Part shown: positions 23,833-33,273 of the stretch, piece by piece
How positions within the stretch are numbered: position 1 is the first letter of the stretch
How the letters are laid out: every line of letters begins with the position of its first letter
Assembly (NCBI GenBank): GCA_040544425.1
Contig: JBEONO010000020.1
Span: 4,705 to 68,704, forward strand
From: Solimicrobium sp040544425
GTDB lineage: Bacteria; Pseudomonadota; Gammaproteobacteria; Burkholderiales; Burkholderiaceae_D
Direction of reading: 5' to 3'
DNA length: 64,000 bases
The notes under the pieces: model-generated
Databases searched by the model: none
Seen by the model: only the letters and a program-made list of their open reading frames with translations
What the model was told of the DNA's origin: nothing
Program-made: the position numbers and the translations under genes

Positions 23833-25460
23833 TTTGCTTCCTTGTTCGCCAAAATAGCTTTTACATACGAAATAAACAGGGGGTGACCATCACGCGGTGT
23901 CGACTTGAACTCCGGGTGATACTGAACGCCCATATACCAGGGATGTACCGAACGCGGCAATTCCATGATTTCACATAAATCTTCGGTCGGTGTGCGCGCC
24001 GATACAACCAGACCAGCCTCTTCAACCCGATGCAGGTAATGGTTGTTCGCTTCGTAGCGATGACGATGCCTTTCGGTCACTTCAGGGCCGTAGATTTCAG
24101 ATGCCAACGTGCCCGCCACGACCGCACAGGTTTGCGCGCCGAGGCGCATTGTGCCACCGAGATCAGAATTTTCGTCGCGCTGCTCAACTTTGCCATCGTG
24201 GTTTTGCCATTCATTGATCAGGGCCACCACCGGCTGTTCGGTCGTCAAGTCAAACTCGGTCGAGTTGGCTTGCTGTAAGCCTGCCATATTACGGGCATAT
24301 TCAATCAGGGCGACCTGCATCCCCAAACAAATACCCAGATACGGTATTTTGTGCTCGCGTGCATAACGGGCGGCGCGAATTTTACCCTCCACACCGCGTT
24401 TGCCGAAACCGCCAGGAACCAGGATGCCGTCAAATTTTTCCAGAGCCTTGGTGCCATCACGCTCGATGTCTTCGGAGTCAACATACTCGATGTTGATACG
24501 ACTCTCGGTATGGATTCCGGCGTGGCGCAGTGCTTCGGTCAGCGACTTGTAGGACTCGGTCAGTTCAACATATTTGCCGACCATGCCGATGGTAACTTCG
24601 TACTTTGGATTTTCCAGAGCATAAATCAGCCTGGTCCACATCGACAGATCGGCCGGTTTCGGGTTAATTGCCAGGCGTTCGCAAATCAAGTCATCGAGGC
24701 CTTGGTCGTGCAGCATCTGCGGTACTTTATAAATCGTGTCTGCGTCCCACAAGGAAATGACGCCCTCTTCGTGAACATTCGAGAACAGCGAAATTTTCGC
24801 GCACTCATCTTCCGGGATCGGGCGGTCCGCGCGACACAACAGCGCGTCGGGAGAGATACCGATTTCACGCAATTTCTGCACGCTGTGCTGGGTTGGCTTG
24901 GTTTTCAGTTCACCGGCAGAAACCAAATACGGTACCAAGGTCAAATGCACGAATGCCACGGTATTTTTTGGCGAACGCAAACTTAACTGACGTGCTGCCT
25001 CGAGAAACGGCAGCGATTCGATATCACCTACAGTACCGCCAATTTCAACCATCGCGATATCGTAACCATCGGCGCCGCGCCGAATAAAGTCTTGAATTTC
25101 GTTGGTGATATGGGGGATAACCTGAACAGTCTTGCCGAGATATTCGCCGCGCCGTTCTTTGCGAATGACCGATTCGTAAATCTGTCCGGTCGTGAAATTA
25201 TTGATTTTTTTCATGCGCGCTGTAATAAAGCGCTCGTAGTGGCCGAGGTCCAGATCAGTTTCGGCGCCGTCATCGGTGACGAAAACTTCGCCGTGCTGGA
25301 AGGGACTCATGGTGCCGGGATCCACATTGATGTAGGGATCGAGCTTTAACATGGTGACTCTGAGGCCGCGCGATTCGAGAATCGCAGCGAGGGAAGCAGC
25401 GGCTATGCCTTTGCCGAGTGAGGATACGACCCCACCAGTTACGAATACATACTTAGTCAT
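23829..25460 (-). CDS. pyrG: CTP synthase
   Basis: Makes CTP from UTP with glutamine as nitrogen donor. The protein has an N-terminal synthetase domain starting MTKYVFVTGGVVSSLGKGI with the P-loop and a C-terminal glutamine amidotransferase domain with the catalytic Cys in LGICLGMQ (about residue 380) and the His/Glu pair in VQYHPEF near the end. The start is placed at ATG 25460, giving 543 residues; a second ATG five codons upstream is possible but the canonical N-terminus begins MTKY. First gene of pyrG-kdsA. Confidence 0.97.
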   Translation of the reverse strand: MTKYVFVTGGVVSSLGKGIAAASLAAILESRGLRVTMLKLDPYINVDPGTMSPFQHGEVFVTDDGAETDLDLGHYERFITARMKKINNFTTGQIYESVIRKERRGEYLGKTVQVIPHITNEIQDFIRRGADGYDIAMVEIGGTVGDIESLPFLEAARQLSLRSPKNTVAFVHLTLVPYLVSAGELKTKPTQHSVQKLREIGISPDALLCRADRPIPEDECAKISLFSNVHEEGVISLWDADTIYKVPQMLHDQGLDDLICERLAINPKPADLSMWTRLIYALENPKYEVTIGMVGKYVELTESYKSLTEALRHAGIHTESRINIEYVDSEDIERDGTKALEKFDGILVPGGFGKRGVEGKIRAARYAREHKIPYLGICLGMQVALIEYARNMAGLQQANSTEFDLTTEQPVVALINEWQNHDGKVEQRDENSDLGGTMRLGAQTCAVVAGTLASEIYGPEVTERHRHRYEANNHYLHRVEEAGLVVSARTPTEDLCEIMELPRSVHPWYMGVQYHPEFKSTPRDGHPLFISYVKAILANKEAK

Positions 25461-25656
25461 TGCGAATGGTGCCATGCGGCACGAGCGGGAAATTCAAATT
25501 ATACATCAAGCGCCCCACCCCAAAAAGCTGTCAGCGAAAAGAAATTTGAGTTCGCCGGCAAATTTATGGAAATGTCATTGCATGCTTGACTGCAGGCGCT
25601 GAAGATTTGCCCGCTGAGGGCGATCAAGTGATGGCTTATTGATAAGCCTTGATCCG

Positions 25657-26478
25657 TTATCGATACAAATTGATTTCATCACGGGTTTGCTGCGCGACAC
25701 GCCGCGCGGCCTCTACAAACGATTCCCCATCGCGGGGTTTTGCAAACAGGATCGCCCGCGAGGAATTAATCATCATGCCGCCTTTTGCTGTTTTCCCGGC
25801 CGCGACGGTCGCCGCTATGTCCCCGCCCTGCGCGCCGATTCCCGGTACCAGTAGCGGCATGTCGCCGACTATCTTGCGCACCTTCTGGATTTCTTCCGGA
25901 AAGGTCGCGCCCACCACCAGGCTGCATTGCCCGTTGCTGTTCCACTTGTTTGCGACCAGGTCAGCCACATGCTGGTACAGAGGGCGACCATTGACCTGCA
26001 GGAATTGCAGATCCGAACCGCCCGGATTGGAAGTGCGACACAATACGATGCAGCCTTTGTCATGCCACTCTAAATAAGGCACAACAGAATCAAACCCCAT
26101 ATACGGATTGACCGTTACCGCGTCAGCGCCATATCGCTCAAATGCTTCCCGCGCGTACTGCTCCGCTGTGGCACCGATATCGCCGCGTTTGGCATCCAGA
26201 ATAATCGGCAAGTGCGGGTAATGCACACGCAGATAGCTGCAAATTTTTTCGAGTTGCGGCTCGGCACGCAATGCAGAAAAATAGGCGATCTGGGGTTTGA
26301 AGGCGCAAACCAGGTCAGCGCTGGAATCGATGATGGCGCGGCAAAATTCAAAGATGCCATCAGATTGAGTTTGAAACTGCGCAGGCAGTTTGCTGATATC
26401 CGGGTCCAGGCCAACGCACAGCAAAGAATTATTTTTCTGCCAGGCTTCGGTAAGTTTGGAAATGTAGGATTTAGTCAC
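25657..26478 (-). CDS. pyrF: Orotidine 5'-phosphate decarboxylase (type 2)
   Basis: Last step of UMP synthesis: removes CO2 from orotidine monophosphate. 273 residues, the longer type 2 form common in betaproteobacteria. CVGLDPD near residue 21 and the catalytic LDAKRGDIGATAEQYA (about residue 92) are clear, as is VVGATFPEEIQ. A 196-bp gap separates it from pyrG; upstream is the toxin-antitoxin pair. Confidence 0.95.
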   Translation of the reverse strand: MTKSYISKLTEAWQKNNSLLCVGLDPDISKLPAQFQTQSDGIFEFCRAIIDSSADLVCAFKPQIAYFSALRAEPQLEKICSYLRVHYPHLPIILDAKRGDIGATAEQYAREAFERYGADAVTVNPYMGFDSVVPYLEWHDKGCIVLCRTSNPGGSDLQFLQVNGRPLYQHVADLVANKWNSNGQCSLVVGATFPEEIQKVRKIVGDMPLLVPGIGAQGGDIAATVAAGKTAKGGMMINSSRAILFAKPRDGESFVEAARRVAQQTRDEINLYR

Positions 26479-26512
26479 TTGGTTTTCTCACGTAAGAGAG
26501 ATTGGTCTTTAA

Positions 26513-26528
26513 AGCTCAGCGCTGAGCT
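26513..26528. repeat. 16-bp perfect palindrome at the toxin stop codon
   Basis: AGCTCAGCGCTGAGCT is a perfect palindrome that includes part of the vapC-like stop codon. It lies in the 48-bp gap before pyrF and could be a weak terminator or a protein site; no T tract follows. Confidence 0.4.
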
Positions 26529-26958
26529 ACTTAATCAGATGCAGTGCCTGCTTCCCATTTTGAACTGCGTCAACGACTAATCGTTTATCAAATGTTGCCA
26601 ATTGACCGCCATAGGAACTGGCTAATGCCAATAAATAGGTATCAGTTAAATGTTCAGAATTAAGTAAGCTTTTTGCATGCACACGAGCTGTTTCGCGCAA
26701 ACTAATGTTGTCTGCCCAAAACACATGTCCTGGCAATTCACATAAACCTTTTAGTGACCGCAAGACTGCAACTGGATTTCCAGGCGAATTTGGATAACGA
26801 GCATTACCAACTATTCTAAGCACGCCATTTTCAGTAATGGGACATGTTGCCCATTCTTTGCAGCCTTTCCCAGCGAACCAATTATGTGCAGCATCATGGC
26901 AAATGTGTGCAGGATCGATCAATGCAATCAAGACGTTCACGTCAAGCAGATAACGCAT
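26527..26958 (-). CDS. vapC: PIN-domain toxin, VapC-like
   Basis: PIN-domain toxins are Mg-dependent ribonucleases that cut RNA such as initiator tRNA or rRNA when their antitoxin is lost. 143 residues. The acidic residues are in place: Asp in YLLDVNVLIAL (residue 6), Glu in ITENGVLR (about 43), and Asp in LTDTYLLALA and the following LATFDKRL. The ATG overlaps the antitoxin stop by the ATGA arrangement. The subgroup with DVNVLIALIDPAHICHDAAH resembles the VapC family often annotated near type II antitoxins. It is placed between pyrF and the DyP gene, an accessory insertion in a housekeeping stretch. Confidence 0.88.
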   Translation of the reverse strand: MRYLLDVNVLIALIDPAHICHDAAHNWFAGKGCKEWATCPITENGVLRIVGNARYPNSPGNPVAVLRSLKGLCELPGHVFWADNISLRETARVHAKSLLNSEHLTDTYLLALASSYGGQLATFDKRLVVDAVQNGKQALHLIK

Positions 26959-27200
26959 CAGTTCAGATCATCACGAAGTTGATTGACAATTTCCAACGTC
27001 ACCACGCCTGCATCAGATCGCACTGGCAAAAGCGGGATTCCATTTCGCTTGCTTTTGCCAATTCGTTTACCTGCAGACCCAGGTTGAAGCGCCTGTCGCG
27101 CCAATTCTGAAAGAACCTCGCCAACCGTTTTGTGTTGTCGTTCAGCCAGACCTTTCGCAGCCGCCAGTACATCATCATCAATTGAAAGAGTTGTTCTCAT
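26958..27200 (-). CDS. vapB: Ribbon-helix-helix antitoxin, VapB-like
   Basis: About 80 residues from ATG 27200. The N-terminal MRTTLSIDDDVLAAAKGLA is the usual DNA-binding strand and helix of ribbon-helix-helix antitoxins, with KTVGEVLSELARQAL as second helix. The C-terminal tail (GIPLLPVRSDAGVVT) would wrap the toxin. The protein should neutralise the PIN toxin and repress the shared promoter. A frame starting 10 codons earlier exists but the N-terminus fits the family from MRTT. GATG-rich direct repeats near 27217-27240 could be its operator. Confidence 0.85.
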   Translation of the reverse strand: MRTTLSIDDDVLAAAKGLAERQHKTVGEVLSELARQALQPGSAGKRIGKSKRNGIPLLPVRSDAGVVTLEIVNQLRDDLN

Positions 27201-27245
27201 GATTACCGTCCACCTGTGGAGATGCATCAAACATCACGCATCATT

Positions 27246-28133
27246 CTAATTTAAAATCAGCGATAAATCCAGCACCCCATCGCGCATCGGCGGACACCAA
27301 AAATAACTGCCGGTTTGCGGCTGACTGAAACTGAACAATCCATCCACGATGCCGTCTTCCGCACCAGACATCCGTTTCAATTGCACTTCAAAGGCGTCCA
27401 AAGTCTTGCCAAATGCGGCAAAGTAAAATCCTGATTGTTCGCCTTGCGACCACGGCATCGAACGACGCAACACAAAGGCTTCCGGCTCAAAACTTTCCTG
27501 CGCAGTACGTTTGACGTGCGCCGATTCCGGGGCATCATCGAGTTCTTCATTGTCACTGATGCGTCTGCCGATGACATTATCCTGCTGCCCGGTGCTCATC
27601 GAATTAAATTGATCCCAGTGATGCAGCCACAGCTGCACCGCTACAAAACTGGCGCCATCTTGCCCTTCTCCCTGATCGCGCACGATAGCCGCATCAAGTG
27701 CTGCCAGATCCACCGGGTTTTCGGTGCCGTCTTCGTAGCCGGTCAAATCGCGGCCGCTGTCAAACTTGAATGCGTCAACACAGCCAACCAATTCAAACGC
27801 ATCAGACAAGGCATCAACCACCAGCCGTGTCTGCTTAACCAATGCGCCTCGCTCGCTCTCGCGCAACCAGCACCAGATTGCGGCCTTATTTACTGGCAAA
27901 GTTACTTTCGCATTTTTAAAAACCGGAAAATCACGCAAGTTCTTCACTTGCTTGTTTAACGCGACGACGGTGCTCAATCCGATGCCGAGCACAATTTTGT
28001 CGCCATCAACCAGCCGGGCAACCTGCTGCAATGCCCCTCGGTAGTCGGCACCGGAACGCAGATTAAAGCTCAGATAATTGGCATGCGCAGGAATCGCCTG
28101 AAGTATTCCTTGCTGGATATTTGATTCAGTCAT
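27246..28133 (-). CDS. DyP-type heme peroxidase
   Basis: Dye-decolourising peroxidases use heme and hydrogen peroxide to oxidise varied substrates. 295 residues. The distal GxxDG motif is present as TGYEDGTENP (about residue 133), and the proximal heme His is likely that of ESAHVKRT (about 207). No signal or Tat peptide is seen, so it is cytoplasmic, like YfeX-type enzymes. Its start overlaps the upstream HAD gene by 8 bp, pointing to one transcript. True substrate unknown. Confidence 0.9.
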   Translation of the reverse strand: MTESNIQQGILQAIPAHANYLSFNLRSGADYRGALQQVARLVDGDKIVLGIGLSTVVALNKQVKNLRDFPVFKNAKVTLPVNKAAIWCWLRESERGALVKQTRLVVDALSDAFELVGCVDAFKFDSGRDLTGYEDGTENPVDLAALDAAIVRDQGEGQDGASFVAVQLWLHHWDQFNSMSTGQQDNVIGRRISDNEELDDAPESAHVKRTAQESFEPEAFVLRRSMPWSQGEQSGFYFAAFGKTLDAFEVQLKRMSGAEDGIVDGLFSFSQPQTGSYFWCPPMRDGVLDLSLILN

Positions 28134-28788
28134 ACGAGTCCTTCAATAAAGCGTGTATTTCGTGCGTCAATTCATCGACCGATTCCACGACCCGATACGC
28201 ACCATCAAACGGAAAATCCAACATCATTTTATGACGCAGTACGATGCAGCGAATTCCCGCTTCCTGCGCCGCCTGCAACCCGCGTGGTGAATCTTCAATC
28301 ACCAGACATTTCGACGCAGCCAATCCCAATTTTGTCAGGCCCAACAAATACGGCTCGGGAGACGGCTTGCTGACACTGACCATCTCGTCGGTGATCACAA
28401 AACGAAAATGGCGCACAAAATCCAGACGGTCGTGGATCAAATCAAAATGCTCGCGTTTCGATGAGGTCACGATGCCCATCGGCACCTGCGCGGCCAGGCC
28501 GGTCAGCAATGCCCCGACTCCCTCAATCGCCAGCTCGGTATTGGCCTGCAGGTATTGCGTATATAACTGGTCGCGTTCCACGCGCAGTTGCCGGATTTGC
28601 TCAGGCGTGTGTTCGGTCAATAAATGCCAGGCACCGTGATTTTTAGTCAGATACCAGTCAAAAAAATGCTGTTCGGTGAGGTCGATATCAAAGCGCGCAA
28701 ACAGATCCCGATTGGCCTGAAAAAATAATTTTTCGGTGTGCACCAGCACGCCATCGTTGTCCCACAAGATTCCTTCAACCATGGTCAT
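28126..28788 (-). CDS. HAD-superfamily phosphatase, beta-phosphoglucomutase-like
   Basis: 220 residues. Motif I is LWDNDGVLVHTE with both aspartates, and Asn between them as in some family members; motif II is IVTSSKR; motif III/IV are SKPSPEPYLLG and LVIEDSPRGLQAA. These residues carry out phosphoryl transfer through an aspartyl phosphate. The cap helices between motifs I and II are of the C1 type. It is probably a sugar-phosphate phosphatase or mutase, substrate unknown. It overlaps dacB by 14 bp and the DyP gene by 8 bp, so dcd-dacB-HAD-DyP may be one transcript. Confidence 0.88.
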   Translation of the reverse strand: MTMVEGILWDNDGVLVHTEKLFFQANRDLFARFDIDLTEQHFFDWYLTKNHGAWHLLTEHTPEQIRQLRVERDQLYTQYLQANTELAIEGVGALLTGLAAQVPMGIVTSSKREHFDLIHDRLDFVRHFRFVITDEMVSVSKPSPEPYLLGLTKLGLAASKCLVIEDSPRGLQAAQEAGIRCIVLRHKMMLDFPFDGAYRVVESVDELTHEIHALLKDSYD

Positions 28789-30220
28789 AAACCCATTGCA
28801 TTAATTCATCCTGAGCGGCTTCAGTTTGTCTGGCATTTTTGTCATTCACAAAACAGACAATCACATACCGCCTGCCTGACACAGCCTGCAGGTAACCGGC
28901 AAAATTGCGCACCCCTTCCAAACCGCCCGTCTTTAGATGGGCATGGCCGGCCACGCTCAGACTTGCCGCCCGTTTTTGCATCGTGCCATCCACACCCAAC
29001 AGCGGTAGCGATGCCATGAACTCGGGCATGACAGTCGAGGCAAATGCATGATTTAACATGCGCCCCATTTGCGCAGGACTGATCCGCGCATTACGCGACA
29101 ATCCGCTGCCGTTGTCCAGCTGCAGTCCCTCTGCTTCGATACCCAATCGCGCAAACCATAATTGCGTCAACTGGGCGGCGCGCTGAGCATTCGCCGGAGA
29201 CTGTGCGGCTTCTTTATCCAGTGTCAGCATTACCAGACGCGCCATCACATTGTTGCTGTATTTATTCATGTCACGCAGGATGTCCGGCAGAGGTTCGGAT
29301 TGCATATCAGTCACTGGCTGAGCTGCGACCGGCACGACGCCGGGAACGACGTTGCCGTCCAATTGCCCACCCAGCTCTTTCCACAAGCCTCGAAACAGGA
29401 CCCCGACATAATCACCGTGTGACAATGGGTAGGGTTGCAACATCCAGGTTTTTTCTTCGCAGCCAAGCGGATAGCTGCCGCTCAGATTTATTTTGATTTG
29501 CTGATTCACCAGACTAAAGGTCGGCGTCAGTTTGCTGCGCCAATCGCCGCACGCGCCGGATACAAGTGTCACGTTGACTGCACTTTGCAACGCTAACGGC
29601 GTTTGAGATTCAACCCGCAAGCTATTGCCATCTGGCCGCAATACCAGACTGAGTACATTGAAATTTACCAGCATCGGGTCTGGACCAACATTGTAGGGAC
29701 GGGTGGGATCGCCATCAAATTCGGCGGCGTCAAAAACCTGCGGTTCCATCCACGCATTGTCGATGACCAGATTTCCCTGAATTTCCCGTATCCCCTTGGC
29801 GCGGATCTGCCGCAGCAGCGTCCAGAAATTTTCCAGCACCAGATGTGGATCGCCTCCGCCCTGCAAAATCAGGTCACCGACCAGGACATCGCCATCCAGA
29901 TGCCCCGTCATATACACCGAGGTTTTCCACGCATAGCCCGCACCCAGCATATCGAGCGCAGCGTAACTGGTTACCAGTTTCATCGTGGAAGCCGGTTGCA
30001 TGGGCGCATTGGCGCGCCAGCTGATGAGCGGCACGCCCGAGGATGAATTTGGGGAAATTTCCTGCACATAGACCCCCATCGATTCGGGCATCACATGCAC
30101 TTTTTGGAGGGACTGCACGACATTGGCAGGCAGTTCCTGCGCGCACAATGGAGCAAGGTGACAGAACAGGCAAACAAAGAATACCCGGAAAAGGCTCATC
30201 TTCAATGTCTGCAGGATCAT
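28775..30220 (-). CDS. dacB: D-alanyl-D-alanine carboxypeptidase/endopeptidase (PBP4 family)
   Basis: Periplasmic penicillin-binding protein that trims or opens peptide cross-bridges of peptidoglycan. 481 residues with a signal peptide ending PLCAQ. The active-site serine is S78 in STMK (S78-x-x-K81), the SxN motif is YSNN (about 305) and the KTG motif is LKTGGLEG (about 430). The insertion between the first two motifs is the large one typical of class C PBP4. The ATG is 2 bp after the dcd stop codon. Confidence 0.95.
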   Translation of the reverse strand: MILQTLKMSLFRVFFVCLFCHLAPLCAQELPANVVQSLQKVHVMPESMGVYVQEISPNSSSGVPLISWRANAPMQPASTMKLVTSYAALDMLGAGYAWKTSVYMTGHLDGDVLVGDLILQGGGDPHLVLENFWTLLRQIRAKGIREIQGNLVIDNAWMEPQVFDAAEFDGDPTRPYNVGPDPMLVNFNVLSLVLRPDGNSLRVESQTPLALQSAVNVTLVSGACGDWRSKLTPTFSLVNQQIKINLSGSYPLGCEEKTWMLQPYPLSHGDYVGVLFRGLWKELGGQLDGNVVPGVVPVAAQPVTDMQSEPLPDILRDMNKYSNNVMARLVMLTLDKEAAQSPANAQRAAQLTQLWFARLGIEAEGLQLDNGSGLSRNARISPAQMGRMLNHAFASTVMPEFMASLPLLGVDGTMQKRAASLSVAGHAHLKTGGLEGVRNFAGYLQAVSGRRYVIVCFVNDKNARQTEAAQDELMQWVYDHG

Positions 30221-30222
30221 GG

Positions 30223-30789
30223 TTATGCCTTGGGCAGCGTTACACCAACCTGGCCCTGGTACTTACCATTGCGGTCTTTGTAGGACATCTCACACACTTC
30301 ATCACTTTCAAAAAACAGCACTTGTGCGCACCCTTCGCCAGCATAAATTTTTGCCGGTAGTGGCGTCGTGTTGGAAAATTCCAGGGTTACATAGCCTTCC
30401 CACTCGGGTTCAAACGGCGTGACATTGACAATGATGCCGCACCGCGCGTAGGTCGATTTACCGAGGCAAATCGTCAACACGTTGCGCGGAATCCGGAAAT
30501 ACTCGACCGTGCGTGCCAGTGCGAATGAGTTCGGCGGAATGATGCAGACGTCGCCCTGAAAATCGACGAATGATTTCTCATCAAAATTTTTCGGATCGAC
30601 GATGGTGCTGTTAATGTTGGTGAAAATTTTGAATTCGTTGGCACAGCGAATATCGTAGCCATACGATGAGGTGCCGTAGCTGACGATCTTCTGCCCATCC
30701 TGCATGCGCACCTGGCCAGGTTCGAATGGTTCGATCATATTGGTTTGCTGCGCCATGCGGCGTATCCATGCGTCTGATTTAATACTCAT
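30223..30789 (-). CDS. dcd: dCTP deaminase
   Basis: Deaminates dCTP to dUTP, supplying dTTP synthesis. 188 residues from ATG 30789 (a GTG sits one codon before); MSIKSDAWIRRMAQ is the usual N-terminus of the betaproteobacterial form. The substrate-binding GKSTYARCG segment (about residue 108), IRCANEFKIFTN and VDPKNFDEKSFVD are conserved. Operon with dacB downstream and probably the GTPase gene upstream (55 bp gap). Confidence 0.96.
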   Translation of the reverse strand: MSIKSDAWIRRMAQQTNMIEPFEPGQVRMQDGQKIVSYGTSSYGYDIRCANEFKIFTNINSTIVDPKNFDEKSFVDFQGDVCIIPPNSFALARTVEYFRIPRNVLTICLGKSTYARCGIIVNVTPFEPEWEGYVTLEFSNTTPLPAKIYAGEGCAQVLFFESDEVCEMSYKDRNGKYQGQVGVTLPKA

Positions 30790-30844
30790 CACTGTTCCAA
30801 TCCAAAATATTTTTCGCGGTAGATCAATTCATTCTTTGACTGCT

Positions 30845-31798
30845 TTATTCTTTGCCCGAATCCGTGAACACGGTGTCCCTGCCCTGCTCACCAACTTCGG
30901 TATCGGTGACCTTGCCCTGTCCCAGCAACACCGGCGGGACATAATTGGCCAATAAAATTTCCCGGCTTTGCGGCGTTTCCAGAGTGACTCGGCCCAAGGC
31001 GCCGCTACGGTAATCCAGCAGCAAGGTGTGCGCCGCCTTTTCAAAATCCCACTCACCGCCTTTGAGTCGATAGCCACGTTTTTTGGCCACGCCTTCAATC
31101 ACGTCAACCGCATCGATACCGGCCACATCCATCCCGTAGCGATTGGTCAGATACTGCGGATAACGCGCCAACACCAGTTCAGCCAGGAAGGTGGCGACCT
31201 CTTCTTCAATCAAGGCATTTACGCCAACTGCGTGGCTGGCAGCCAGCATCAGACCGTCAGTAGGATGGGCAATTTTGGGCCACAACATACCCGGGGTATC
31301 CACCAGAATCATGTTTTTACCGAGATATAAACGCTGCTGGACTTTTGTCACTGCTGGTTCGTCGCCGACCGGCGCAACACGTTTTTTGAGCAAGGCATTC
31401 ATTAATGTCGATTTGCCGACGTTGGGTATGCCCATAATCATCATGCGCAGCGGCTTGGTGGGCACGGCGCGATGCGGGGCCAGTGCCAGGCAGAATCCGG
31501 TCACCTTGGCGACATCGGATGGTTTCTTGCAGCTGAGCGCGACGGCCTTGACACCTTTCTGGGCATTGTAAAACGCCAGCCAGGCTGCGGTTGCATCGGG
31601 ATCAGCCAGATCACTTTTATTTAAAATCTTCAGACAGGGACGTTGGCGGAAATTGCGCAACTGTTCGACCATCGGATTGCAACTTGCCTGCGGAATGCGC
31701 GCATCAAGCACTTCGATGACCAGGTCGGTGTTTTCCATGGTCTCCGCCGCTTTTTTGCGGGCGGCGTTCATGTGACCGGGGAACCATTGTATTGACAT
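30845..31798 (-). CDS. Circularly permuted ribosome-assembly GTPase (YlqF/RbgA family)
   Basis: About 317 residues. The G motifs are in permuted order: NKSD (G4, about residue 58) comes before GIPNVGKST (G1, about 122) and DTPG (G3, about 166), diagnostic of the YlqF/RbgA/YawG group. RbgA helps late steps of 50S subunit maturation in Bacillus. IQWFPGHMNAARKK is the usual N-terminus; the ATG at 31798 is preferred to a GTG three codons upstream. The C-terminal ANTAR-like helical region follows residue 200. Symbol left blank because naming differs between lineages. Confidence 0.92.
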   Translation of the reverse strand: MSIQWFPGHMNAARKKAAETMENTDLVIEVLDARIPQASCNPMVEQLRNFRQRPCLKILNKSDLADPDATAAWLAFYNAQKGVKAVALSCKKPSDVAKVTGFCLALAPHRAVPTKPLRMMIMGIPNVGKSTLMNALLKKRVAPVGDEPAVTKVQQRLYLGKNMILVDTPGMLWPKIAHPTDGLMLAASHAVGVNALIEEEVATFLAELVLARYPQYLTNRYGMDVAGIDAVDVIEGVAKKRGYRLKGGEWDFEKAAHTLLLDYRSGALGRVTLETPQSREILLANYVPPVLLGQGKVTDTEVGEQGRDTVFTDSGKE

Positions 31799-31983
31799 GC
31801 TGTTCACTTGCTAAAATTCAAACCGCTATTGTACGGATTTCTGTCATTGGAGACGATCAAGAATGATTCAATCTCGAAGAAAATCCACGAATTACCTGCA
31901 AAAGCGTCTGAAATATTGGTGAAATTGCATTTTTTGTTAACGTTAGCCCGGTATTGTCACGCGTAGTCTGGACTTGCGAAGAT

Positions 31984-32009
31984 AAAAAATGCGCCCTGGG
32001 GCGCATTTT
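31984..32009 (-). terminator. Terminator of the OmpA-like gene at 32020
   Basis: AAAATGCGCCC and GGGCGCATTTT pair around a tiny loop; on the minus strand six Ts follow. It lies 10 bp after the stop codon. Confidence 0.9.
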
Positions 32010-32019
32010 GTTGTTCCAC

Positions 32020-33180
32020 TTATTTCGTGCCAGTTACTTCCAGATCGACTCGTCGGTCAGGTTGCAAACAGGCGATCAAAGCTTTGGTCTTTTTATTGCC
32101 CTTGCAATCTTCTGGCTTGGTGACAGGGTCCGCTCCATCAACACCGACTGCGTTGATTTTTTCAGCGGGAATACCGGCAGAATCGATCAGATATTTCTTC
32201 ACCGTTTCAGCGCGTTTGGTCGACAGAATCATGTTATCGGCATGCGAGCCAATTCGATCGGTATGACCCGTCACCGTAATGTGGTCAAAGCTGGTGCCAC
32301 GCAGCTTGGCAGAGAAATCATCAATCGCCTGACGGCCTTCCGGTTTGATGTCTGACTGATTAAAGCCGAACAGGGAATCGGCCGAGAATGAAACTTTCAT
32401 TGGCGCTGCCGGCGGTGCTGGCATTGGAGCTGGCGCAGGCGCTGGCACAACTTCGACAATTGGTGCCGGTGCGGGCGCAACAGGCACTGGCGCTACTGCA
32501 TGCATCTGAGTCTGTTGACCAAATCGATAAGTCAGACCGACAGAATACAGATCGACATCGCCTTTATTGCCGATTGCATCATCGACCCGATTTCGCTCAG
32601 CTTCCAGACGTATTGCCAACGCCTGGGTGAGTCGATATTGCAGACCCAGTCCAAATTTGTAGTTCAGGCTTCGCTTGCTTGGATTGGGATCCGTGATTGC
32701 GACTATGCCTGATGCGCTGAAGTTATCACGCGCCTGTGCATAGTTCATGCCGACCCGACCGAACACGGAAAAGTTTTCAGTTAATGGAATAAATCCCAGC
32801 AGATCGAGATTCAAGCCTTTCAATCTGATGTCACCATTGACAGTGCCAGCCGGCACCGTGGTTGCCAGGTAACTGAATTTACCCAAATCAAAGAAGCCGG
32901 CTTCAATCGCAAAGTTGTCGTTGATCTGGTAGCCACCGTAAACTTTGTAGCCCGTGTCGCGGTTATCGTCGCTGATCGACACAGACGTTGCGCCGTCGTA
33001 GATCAATACGTCGTGAATGCTGTTGTTATCAATTTTCGCTTTGGATTGGCCAATGTTTGCACCCATATACCAGGCTGCCGAATTTTGTGAGTTGGACGAG
33101 TCCGTCGAATTTTGTGCTACTGCAAACGGCGTCACGCATGTCGCGGCCGCCAGCAGGGTCAGAGATCCTAAATGTTTCAT
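32020..33180 (-). CDS. OmpA-family outer membrane protein with full beta-barrel
   Basis: 386 residues: a signal peptide ending FAVAQ, an eight-stranded barrel of the OmpA/OmpW type (residues about 36-225; WYMGANIGQSKAKID to VGLTYRFG), an Ala/Pro-rich hinge (PVPVAPAPAPIVEVVPAPAP), and a C-terminal OmpA domain (about 270-386) with the peptidoglycan-binding VTGHTDRIGSHADNMILSTKRA. It therefore links outer membrane and cell wall. The ice-binding lipoprotein gene ends 93 bp upstream on the same strand and may share a transcript. A second OmpA-domain protein lies at 60916. Confidence 0.92.
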   Translation of the reverse strand: MKHLGSLTLLAAATCVTPFAVAQNSTDSSNSQNSAAWYMGANIGQSKAKIDNNSIHDVLIYDGATSVSISDDNRDTGYKVYGGYQINDNFAIEAGFFDLGKFSYLATTVPAGTVNGDIRLKGLNLDLLGFIPLTENFSVFGRVGMNYAQARDNFSASGIVAITDPNPSKRSLNYKFGLGLQYRLTQALAIRLEAERNRVDDAIGNKGDVDLYSVGLTYRFGQQTQMHAVAPVPVAPAPAPIVEVVPAPAPAPMPAPPAAPMKVSFSADSLFGFNQSDIKPEGRQAIDDFSAKLRGTSFDHITVTGHTDRIGSHADNMILSTKRAETVKKYLIDSAGIPAEKINAVGVDGADPVTKPEDCKGNKKTKALIACLQPDRRVDLEVTGTK

Positions 33181-33273
33181 TTTTTGCTCCTCAATATTTT
33201 ATAAAATCAATTCTTTAAATTTTTTTCGGGTCTTGCCAGGTCTTTACCGGATGGCAAAGACCTGGCAGGTTTT

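Noticed and set aside
24351..24986. 211-codon frame antisense to pyrG
   Set aside because: Opposite a strongly conserved gene; composition is the shadow of its codons.
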